11,773 nt of DNA from CAYSLA01 sp964431685. Its GTDB lineage: Bacteria > Armatimonadota > UBA5829. A model generated the notes under the pieces. That model was not told where the DNA came from. It did not search any database and saw only the letters and a program-made list of their open reading frames with translations. Positions 1 through 6,465 of the stretch are shown here, piece by piece (position 1 is the stretch's first letter; each line of letters opens with the position of its first letter). The stretch is from assembly GCA_964431685.1 (NCBI GenBank), contig CAYSLA010000106.1, positions 1 through 11,773 on the forward strand. Reading direction: 5' to 3'. A program made the translations under genes and the position numbers.

Positions 1-1
1 C

Positions 2-3000
2 AATCGAGGCAAACGAGACGTATTCGCGGAAATAGGAGCATCTCGGCAGGCATACAGAGATTCGACCCTGGTGACTCCACAGCCGCCGGTTTTGCCGGAC
101 ATCCACCTGCCAGTCAGGGACGGCGATGCTGACAGATTCGAGCCGACTGCGAAGATGTCCACGAGTGCGGATCTGAGGCGCGAACTGATGCGCCAGCGTC
201 GTCTTCACGCGCCATTCCTGAAGAACCTCGCCCCGGAATGCCAGGTGACCCGCGAGCGTGTGTATATCGAGGAGTTCAACTGGCGCATTCAGACCGACGC
301 GGACAAGCGGGATTTCCAGGGCGTACTGGCGGGGACTGGCGAATGGGAGTGCGTGCACATACCACACTTTGGCGAACCTCTGGGAAGAGCGACTACCTAC
401 TATCGAACAACGTTTGCGGTAAATGAGACTCTGCGCGTCTACGGTGCGCTGTATGTGTGCTTCAAAGGTGTCGACTACAAGGCGCATGTGTTTGTAAATG
501 GGACGTTCGTTGGCTCGCACGAAGGTTTCTTCGCGCCATTCGAGTTTGACTTCACAGATCACGCAGTCACGGGTGAGAACACGCTCATGGTGGTGGTTGA
601 GAACGACGCCATTATGCTGAGCAATGATTCATGGGGCGAGGATGGCGGCCTCTACGAAGGCGACAAGGTCTACGCTGCTACCGGACCCGGCTATGACGAG
701 CCAGAGATTGGCTGGCATCATTGTCCCCCTGGCATGGGCATCTATCAGGATGTCTATGTCGAAGCCCGCCCCGCCATATTCATAAGCGACGTCTTTGTGC
801 GTCCGATACCGGGCGAGAATCGAGCTGAGGCCTGGATTGAGGTGACCAGCCGGCATACCCTGTCCCGGGAGATCGGTGTGGAGTTGTCGGTATTCGGCCG
901 AAATTTCCGCAAGACGGTGGTGAAGCGACAGGCGTGCGACATCCCGAATCCTGCAGGGCCTGGGGTCAACTACTACCGAATATCAGTCGAGATGCCAAAC
1001 CACCGATTGTGGTGGCCGGAGTCTCCGTGGCTTTACCAGATGCACGTGCGTGTTACGGATGTTTTTACCGGACAGGTCGACGAAGTTGACCGACAATTCG
1101 GCATGCGCACGTTTGTTCTGGATGAAAACTCCGTGCCGAAGGGCAGAATGTATCTGAATGGCCGTGAGATCCGGCTGCGAGGCGCCAACACTATGGGCCA
1201 CGAGCAGCAGTGCGTGATGAAACGTGACTGGCAGCAGCTCATAGACGATGTGCTGCTGGCCAAGATATGCAATATGAACTTCTGGCGGCTAACGCAGAGG
1301 CCAGTCCATTCCGAGATATACGAAATATGTGACCGACTCGGCCTGATGACCCAGACTGACTTACCTCTCTTCGGAGTTGTCAGACGAAATCAGTGGGCGG
1401 AATGTGTGAGACAGGCCGAGGAGATGGAGCGGCTGGTCAGATCGCATCCCTGCAACATAATGGTGACCTACATAAACGAGCCTTTCCCCGCAGCCCAGGG
1501 CAAGCCTCACAGAAACATGCTTCGAGACGAGATGGAGAGTATGTTCGAGGCCGCCAGCCATGCGGTGCGATTGTCGAATCCGGACAGAGTGATCAAGCCT
1601 GTGGATGGAGACTACGATCCGCCCGCGGAGGGACTGCCCGACAACCACTGTTACTGTGGCTGGTATAACGGACACGGGGTCCAGATTGGCATGCTCCACA
1701 AGGGGTACTGGCAACCAGTGAAACCCGGCTGGATGTACGGTTGCGGTGAGTTTGGTTCCGAGGGGCTTGACCCCGTCGAACTGATGAGGCGAAGGTATCC
1801 TGCCCACTGGCTTCCACAGAGCCGCGCGGAGGAGAAGACGTGGTCTCCGGACAGAATAACTAAGTCTCAGAACGGCAGATTCCACTACATGTGGTATGAA
1901 ACCCCAAAGACGCTGAAAGGCTGGGTTGAATCCAGTCAGACGCATCAGGCGTGGGTTACTCGCCTTATGACTGAGGCATTCAGGCGAAACAAGGACATGG
2001 TGACATTCGCCATCCACCTGTTCATCGATGCGTTCCCAAGCGGGTGGATGAAGACCATAATGGACGTTGAGAGACAGCCGAAGAAAGCCTTCTTTGTTTA
2101 TAGAGACGCGCTTACGCCTCTGATGGTCAGCCTGCGTTCAGACCGTCTGGCGTACTTTGCCGGCGAGAAGATCACCGTTGAGGCATGGGTATGCAACGAT
2201 CTTGAAACTGTTCCAGATTCCACCTCGTTGAGATACCAGTTAGTCATTGATGGACGCACTATCCAGAGTGGGATGACCAAAGCTAAGGTCGAGCCAATGA
2301 CGCCGACATTCCAGGGATACCTGGACTTTTCCGCTCCGGCAGTTTCTGATCGGTGTGAAGCCGAGGTCCAGTTGGCGCTGACTGCAGAGGACGGAAGTGT
2401 TCTGCATCACACAAGTCTGAGCGTCAGCCTGTTTCCAGCACTCGCCACTGCAAAGAGCAAGACCGTTCGCGTGTATGGCACAAGCGACGGACCAGCGGCT
2501 AGACTGGCGGCAGACCTCGGCTGCGAGATTGTCTTTGGAGGCACATCAACGGCGGACGAAACGATACTGATGGATGACATATCCGCGTCATCGATTCCTG
2601 AATGGGGGGCTCTCGCGGATTCAGTGCGTGGAGGGGCAAGCCTCATTCTGCTGTGCATCCTGCCCGGAACTCACAAGGTCTTTGGCAGCAAGGTGGTGGT
2701 CTCCGAGTGCGGAATGGGTGAGAGAAACTTCGTCAACTGCGGAACCGGACATCCCATCGTTAGTGATTTTCTGACGAATGACTTCAAGTTCTGGTTTGAT
2801 CCAAGGTGTGACTACGCAACTCCTATGCTGTCGACTGTGTTTCAAGCGAGTGGCTTCAGACCGATTCTCACCTCCGGCAACGGAGACTGGCAGGGTGACT
2901 GGGGGCCTGCCCTGGCCGCTGCTGAGAAGAGGGTGGGGCAGGGCAGTGTAAGGATATGTCAGGTTGAGCTTGCGGGCCGGATTGAGAGAAATCCTGTTGC

Positions 3001-3037
3001 CCAGGTCTTCGCCCGGAGATTGCTCGCGCTCGACTAG
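2..3037 (+). CDS. Glycoside hydrolase family 2 enzyme (beta-galactosidase/beta-glucuronidase-like), 5' end probably outside the window
   Basis: A retaining glycosidase expected to release beta-linked sugars from oligosaccharides; the substrate cannot be told. Numbering from the GTG at 71 (988 residues), the order is a GH2 jelly-roll sugar-binding domain (about 55-235, with KAHVFVNGTFVGSHEGFF), an Ig-like domain (about 235-345), a TIM barrel (about 350-690, opening with LNGREIRLRGAN), then about 300 residues with a beta-sandwich and a Rossmann-like C-terminal part I cannot name. The probable acid/base is E470 in YINEP and the probable nucleophile is E560 in CGEFGSEG. The frame has no stop back to base 2. 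The GTG at 71 has no Shine-Dalgarno at usable distance (TAGGAG at 33-38 is too far), and the upstream codons look like protein, so the gene probably starts before the window. No signal peptide can be judged. It is convergent with, and functionally unrelated to, the hydrogenase operon. Family call firm; specificity unknown. Confidence 0.9.
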   Translation, partial: NRGKRDVFAEIGASRQAYRDSTLVTPQPPVLPDIHLPVRDGDADRFEPTAKMSTSADLRRELMRQRRLHAPFLKNLAPECQVTRERVYIEEFNWRIQTDADKRDFQGVLAGTGEWECVHIPHFGEPLGRATTYYRTTFAVNETLRVYGALYVCFKGVDYKAHVFVNGTFVGSHEGFFAPFEFDFTDHAVTGENTLMVVVENDAIMLSNDSWGEDGGLYEGDKVYAATGPGYDEPEIGWHHCPPGMGIYQDVYVEARPAIFISDVFVRPIPGENRAEAWIEVTSRHTLSREIGVELSVFGRNFRKTVVKRQACDIPNPAGPGVNYYRISVEMPNHRLWWPESPWLYQMHVRVTDVFTGQVDEVDRQFGMRTFVLDENSVPKGRMYLNGREIRLRGANTMGHEQQCVMKRDWQQLIDDVLLAKICNMNFWRLTQRPVHSEIYEICDRLGLMTQTDLPLFGVVRRNQWAECVRQAEEMERLVRSHPCNIMVTYINEPFPAAQGKPHRNMLRDEMESMFEAASHAVRLSNPDRVIKPVDGDYDPPAEGLPDNHCYCGWYNGHGVQIGMLHKGYWQPVKPGWMYGCGEFGSEGLDPVELMRRRYPAHWLPQSRAEEKTWSPDRITKSQNGRFHYMWYETPKTLKGWVESSQTHQAWVTRLMTEAFRRNKDMVTFAIHLFIDAFPSGWMKTIMDVERQPKKAFFVYRDALTPLMVSLRSDRLAYFAGEKITVEAWVCNDLETVPDSTSLRYQLVIDGRTIQSGMTKAKVEPMTPTFQGYLDFSAPAVSDRCEAEVQLALTAEDGSVLHHTSLSVSLFPALATAKSKTVRVYGTSDGPAARLAADLGCEIVFGGTSTADETILMDDISASSIPEWGALADSVRGGASLILLCILPGTHKVFGSKVVVSECGMGERNFVNCGTGHPIVSDFLTNDFKFWFDPRCDYATPMLSTVFQASGFRPILTSGNGDWQGDWGPALAAAEKRVGQGSVRICQVELAGRIERNPVAQVFARRLLALD

Positions 3038-3038
3038 A

Positions 3039-3072
3039 TATGTCATTCCGACCCGCTGGTCAGAATGCCATA
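3039..3072. terminator. Imperfect hairpin between convergent genes, possible bidirectional terminator
   Basis: Just after the GH2 stop codon, 3044-3053 pairs with 3058-3067 (10 bp with one C-A mismatch, loop CGCT). Beyond a further mismatch, TATG at 3039-3042 pairs with CATA at 3069-3072. No run of T follows on either strand, so this is not a classic intrinsic terminator. Its position between converging genes is the main support. Confidence 0.4.
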
Positions 3073-3098
3073 CATACCGGCCAATATGACACAAGCTG

Positions 3099-3133
3099 CG
3101 GCAGGTCGGGCAGTAGTTGGGGCGGACCTGCCG
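3099..3133 (-). terminator. Inverted repeat just after the phosphatase gene, possible operon terminator
   Basis: CGGCAGGTC at 3099-3107 and GACCTGCCG at 3125-3133 form a perfect 9-bp stem with a 17-base loop. It begins 7 bases past the stop codon of the last operon gene. No T run follows and the loop is long, so function as a terminator is only inferred from position. Confidence 0.3.
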
Positions 3134-3140
3134 TTTGCTG

Positions 3141-4289
3141 CTAGTAGTAGACTACCTCGACGTGCTTGCCAACGCCTCTCAGCAGCACGGCCAGGGACTC
3201 GACCACGGTTCGACGCAGCAGGAGCTCCGAAGGGAAGTTCGCGTTTTGGTGAGCAGCGTTTCTGGCCGTGCCCACGAGGAATCGTATCCCATCGATTGCG
3301 TGGAGGCTCTTCACCAACTCAGTTGCAGCGTTTTCCTCGCCCTGAGGAATTCCATGTTTGAGGTATTCGACCGTTCTGTTCAGGGTGAGCATTCCTTCTG
3401 TGACCAGATCAATTCCTTTGATCTTTGCGGTGGGAGGAAGTCCACTCGTGAGGTACTTCATGTCCACCTGCACCTCGGCGTTCAGCCTGTCGGCCACGAG
3501 GTGAGAAGTCGTACCACCGCAGACGATCTTGCGTCCTTTGAATGAAGCGAAGTCGCTGAGCATAGCGGGCATATCGTCAGGGCTTCCCGCCGGACCCGTG
3601 ATTACAACTGCGTTGACGGCCTTGCGGTATCGCGTGGCAAGAACGGTTCCGTCATCGCCAGCGCCGGTCATCCATAGTTCGCTCGCCTGCTTCAAGACGT
3701 ATTCGGCTAGTTTCTCGGGGTCACCTTCCGCCAGCGGCGCAACGTGCTTCAGATAGCTCTGCACCCCGCTCTCCTGCCAGCCCATAGGCAGGGTTGAACC
3801 TACTCCCGCATGGATTATTCCATCGGACATCTGGAGAAAGAGCTCACCAGGCCGCATCCTAAAGTGACTCTCGCGGATTGGCTTGCCACAGATATCGAGG
3901 TTCGCACCGTTCATCGGGATCACATCCGAGCCGCCGCGCATTCGCAGTGCTTTCGGCGAGTCGTATTCCACCAAGGTAGCCTGTCCGGTGTTGTAGATGC
4001 GAAGGATTGAGAATGTGGAGTACGCTATACCTCTCCACTTGCAGACCGGAAGAGTGGAAATAAGTGTCTCCAGGACTTCGTGAGTTGTCAGATTACCGGT
4101 AACCAGTCCACCTATGATCTCCACGGTGAGGGTGGAGAGAACACTGGCTTTGACGCCACTGCCGAGCCCATCGGACAGAACAACCACGGTGCTGTCGGGC
4201 GTGTAGAAGACTTTGTGCGAGTCACCGCAAATGTCCTCACCGTGTTTGCAGAAGCTCCTTGCGCAAATGTCTACGGCGTACTGTTTCAT
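3141..4289 (-). CDS. SpoIIE-like PP2C-type serine/threonine phosphatase with an uncharacterised C-terminal domain
   Basis: A predicted soluble Mg/Mn-dependent protein phosphatase of the SpoIIE/RsbU class, which in known systems dephosphorylates anti-sigma-antagonist (STAS) proteins. The metal-binding acidic motifs are visible: GDS near D23, SDGLGSG with D40, SDG with D156, and GAGDDG with D212/D213. Residues 1 to about 222 form the phosphatase domain. Residues about 225-382 are an extra domain I do not recognise, with segments such as KIVCGGTTSHLVADRL and KGIDLVTEGMLTLNR. No membrane segment or sensor domain is seen. The ATG at 4289 overlaps the hydS stop (ATGA, 4 bp) and has no clear Shine-Dalgarno, so translation is probably coupled to hydS. 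Such phosphatases are known to neighbour sensory [FeFe] hydrogenases. The inferred role is to pass on the HydS signal. No STAS, anti-sigma or kinase gene is present here, so the substrate is unknown. Confidence 0.88.
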   Translation of the reverse strand: MKQYAVDICARSFCKHGEDICGDSHKVFYTPDSTVVVLSDGLGSGVKASVLSTLTVEIIGGLVTGNLTTHEVLETLISTLPVCKWRGIAYSTFSILRIYNTGQATLVEYDSPKALRMRGGSDVIPMNGANLDICGKPIRESHFRMRPGELFLQMSDGIIHAGVGSTLPMGWQESGVQSYLKHVAPLAEGDPEKLAEYVLKQASELWMTGAGDDGTVLATRYRKAVNAVVITGPAGSPDDMPAMLSDFASFKGRKIVCGGTTSHLVADRLNAEVQVDMKYLTSGLPPTAKIKGIDLVTEGMLTLNRTVEYLKHGIPQGEENAATELVKSLHAIDGIRFLVGTARNAAHQNANFPSELLLRRTVVESLAVLLRGVGKHVEVVYY

Positions 4290-6016
4290 TGTTCGGTCTT
4301 TGGGTCTTCAGATTCTTCAGCGAGGCGAGTCAGCTTACGCAGGAGAACGCGGGTCTCACTCGTAGTCTCTCCAAGTATGCTGGCGATCTCCTGTGCCATC
4401 CTCATTTGCTTGTCTATGACCTGCTCAGCGTTCGCGAGAGTCTGGTTTCTAATACGCGCGATCCGGTCTTCATCTTCTTTGGTCTTGGTGATGTTGGCAT
4501 ATATGCCGATCATCACATCCTCATCTTCCAGGCGGTATATGCTGGCGCTGGTGACAAGGCCGTACTGAGGAAATACTACTGTCTTTCCGCTTATGCGCGG
4601 AACGAGATCGGCGGCAACTCGCTCGAAGTCGCCTGGATCGACGATTGTGCTGATAGGCTGTCCGACGATCTCATCGGAACACGCGAACATCTGCCCGAAA
4701 GCAGGGTTGAACGAGACAATGTTGAACTCCTCGTCCACCATCACGATGCCGTTTGGTGAGTTGTCGATGATCTGGTCGGTCTTTCGTTGCGCGAGATGCC
4801 TCATCCACGGCACGCACATGCTGCGCTCCGCCATTCCCATCAATACGGCCACCGCATTCTCTCTGCACGAAGAATATCCGCAAGCTCCGCAGTTGAGTTC
4901 ATCATCCGGGCTATTCTTGCCTGATGCACGCAGCACACTCAGAATCTCCTCTTCGTCGAATGCGGGTTGTCTAATCTCTTCGGTGGCTATGGAGCGAGAC
5001 AAATCGAGCGACTTCCCGTCCTCCGATCTGAACACCTCCTCTGCCTCAAATGGATTGCGCTTGTGATACTGCAGCACGCGGTTCTTTCGAGTGAACATGT
5101 CGCTGGCAGCCCCAACGCACGCACCGTTGATGCACCCTCCGGGACAGAACAGGGCCTCAAAGAGTCTGATTGGACTGTGATGCGAAAGATGCTCAATCAT
5201 CTCCTCCACGTGCTCACTGCCTGACACTGCAGCGAAGTCCTCGTTGAGAAGCCCGCCGGAGATGGCCGCTGTCCGTGCAAGTCCACCTTCCAGAGGAAAC
5301 AACTGCGCGTTTGCGGGCCTGACGTCGTCATAGGCTCTGGGTTTGAGAGACTTGAGCTGGATGTTATCCTCTGCGAAAGCTTGTCGAAGCTCCTCGAATG
5401 TCAGCACTGCGTCGACAATCCCTGCGGCCTCGATTTCAGCCTCCAGCTTCTTAGCAGAGCACGGCCCGATGAATACAACCTTGTAGTCATTTCCGTACTT
5501 TTGCTTGAGGTATTTTGCGTGGGCAATCATAGGAGACTGAATCGGTGTGATATTCTCGCACGCTGACGGGTGATAGTGCTCAATCAGACTGACAACCACG
5601 GGACAGGCGGACGTCACCATAGTGCGTGACTCGCGCTGCAAAAGCTCTGCTGTCTCCTCGGCAACAATCTCCGCCCCCACAGAGGTCTCAGTAACCATAT
5701 CAAACCCCATCTTGATGAGAGCAGACTGCAGCAGTCCGCCTCCATATTCGGGGAGTGCCGCGGGAAACGAAGGCGCGACGGAAGCAATTGTCTTTGCGGG
5801 AGAGGCCAGTATCTGGCGCACATGCTGCAGGTCGTTGCGCACGTGCTTGGCCCGCTGAGGACACTCCCTGACGCACGTACCACACACAATACACCGATCT
5901 GCGTCGACCCGTGCCTGTCCCTCCTGTATGCGAATAGCTTTGACCGGGCACACTCGCACACAGCGATAACAGTCGCGGCATTTCGCCTTGTCCGTTGATA
6001 TGATTGAACTGGCCAT
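4286..6016 (-). CDS. hydS: Sensory-type [FeFe] hydrogenase with PAS domain (HydS, group C-like)
   Basis: Predicted cytoplasmic H2 or redox sensor rather than a high-turnover enzyme. Two [4Fe-4S] ferredoxin motifs come first (C13/C16/C19/C23 and C42/C45/C48/C52). The H-cluster domain follows, with the four cluster cysteines C138 (TSACP), C186 (GPCSAKK), C291 and C295 (FCPGGC). The catalytic motif TSCCP is here TSACP, so A137 replaces the proton-transfer cysteine, and MPC is GPC (G184). Next is a C-x2-C-x4-C-x16-C iron-sulfur motif (C376, C379, C384, C401), a PAS domain (about 415-515) and a C-terminal helix, probably coiled coil (about 512-570). There is no kinase or other output domain. The ATG at 6016 has GGAGGT at 6025-6030 inside the end of the preceding gene, spacing 8. 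The downstream phosphatase overlaps by 4 bp, making it the likely output partner. H2 sensing is inferred from the family. Confidence 0.92.
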   Translation of the reverse strand: MASSIISTDKAKCRDCYRCVRVCPVKAIRIQEGQARVDADRCIVCGTCVRECPQRAKHVRNDLQHVRQILASPAKTIASVAPSFPAALPEYGGGLLQSALIKMGFDMVTETSVGAEIVAEETAELLQRESRTMVTSACPVVVSLIEHYHPSACENITPIQSPMIAHAKYLKQKYGNDYKVVFIGPCSAKKLEAEIEAAGIVDAVLTFEELRQAFAEDNIQLKSLKPRAYDDVRPANAQLFPLEGGLARTAAISGGLLNEDFAAVSGSEHVEEMIEHLSHHSPIRLFEALFCPGGCINGACVGAASDMFTRKNRVLQYHKRNPFEAEEVFRSEDGKSLDLSRSIATEEIRQPAFDEEEILSVLRASGKNSPDDELNCGACGYSSCRENAVAVLMGMAERSMCVPWMRHLAQRKTDQIIDNSPNGIVMVDEEFNIVSFNPAFGQMFACSDEIVGQPISTIVDPGDFERVAADLVPRISGKTVVFPQYGLVTSASIYRLEDEDVMIGIYANITKTKEDEDRIARIRNQTLANAEQVIDKQMRMAQEIASILGETTSETRVLLRKLTRLAEESEDPKTEQ

Positions 6017-6021
6017 TGAGG

Positions 6022-6279
6022 CTAACCTCCACGTGACACGAGTGGCAAGACCTCGCGTTTGAAAAAGTCCTGCGCTTTGTCTGGCGTTACGCTGCCGTGA
6101 ATAACGCCGTCTACAACGACATTAGGCGCCTCCAGACAGTTGGCCAGACACAGGTCGGCCTTGAGCTCCACTTTGTCAGAGAGCTCGGCATCCTGTATCA
6201 TCGCCTGAAGCAACATCAGAGTCTCAGTGCCACCACGCACGTGGCATGAGCTTCCTACACACACCTTGACTTCTATCAT
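6022..6279 (-). CDS. Small stand-alone thioredoxin-like [2Fe-2S] protein
   Basis: An 85-residue soluble electron carrier or electron-relay subunit of the thioredoxin-like [2Fe-2S] fold. The cluster cysteines are C7 and C12 (CVGSSC) and C44 and C48 (CLANC). It aligns without gaps to the C-terminal domain of HydA (residues about 589-670); by hand about 33 of 80 positions are identical, including the APNVVVDG/GPNVEVNG and HGSV segments. The ATG at 6279 is preceded by GGGAGG at 6290-6295, spacing 10. hydS starts 5 nt after its stop codon, and its last codons carry the hydS ribosome binding site, so the two are likely translated together. Inferred role: electron transfer to or from HydS, or an exchangeable partner of HydA. 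No catalytic residues of another family are seen. Confidence 0.88.
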   Translation of the reverse strand: MIEVKVCVGSSCHVRGGTETLMLLQAMIQDAELSDKVELKADLCLANCLEAPNVVVDGVIHGSVTPDKAQDFFKREVLPLVSRGG

Positions 6280-6465
6280 AGTCCAACAGCCTCCCGGCTC
6301 AGGAACTCACCGCTTCAATGACCCTGAATCAATCTCGGAGCCAGCTATGGATCATTCCGCAAGTGCCGCGGCCTGGGGCTCGTACGGACGAACCGCAGGT
6401 GCAGCTTACCTTTCAAATGCGACTGTGGCCGACACCACAGTCAGCGAAATGGTCAGACAAAGCCG
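6280..6465 (-). other. 186-nt gap inside the operon, non-coding, with two hairpins
   Basis: This is the largest gap within the operon and I see no convincing gene in any frame, nor a clear promoter. It holds a perfect hairpin at 6421-6442 just after hydA and a second one at 6377-6394: GGTTCGT and ACGAGCC in the - strand RNA, loop CCGT, with one G-U pair. In a + strand RNA the same position would be a C-A mismatch, so the fold favours the operon transcript. It ends with the GGGAGG ribosome binding site at 6290-6295. Confidence 0.6.
6421..6442 (-). terminator. Perfect hairpin 23 nt after hydA, possible attenuator, partial terminator or RNA-processing site
   Basis: GACTGTGG (6421-6428) and CCACAGTC (6435-6442) form a perfect 8-bp stem with a 6-base loop, 23 nt past the hydA stop. 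Only a short TTT follows on the operon strand, so full termination is unlikely. Its position between the catalytic and sensory genes fits partial termination or protection of the upstream mRNA 3' end; this is inferred. Confidence 0.45.

Noticed and set aside
1361..2017. Long 218-codon open frame on the - strand inside the GH2 gene
   Set aside because: It lies fully antisense to a well-conserved GH2 catalytic domain, shows no recognisable motif and has no supporting ribosome binding site; it is a coding shadow.
4286..6016. HydS as a second catalytic hydrogenase
   Set aside because: The proton-transfer cysteine is alanine, the L2 methionine is glycine, and a PAS domain with coiled coil is attached; a sensory role fits better.
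5700..6032. 110-codon - strand open frame overlapping the hydS start in another frame
   Set aside because: hydS has clear ferredoxin motifs and a good ribosome binding site in its own frame, so this is a shadow frame.
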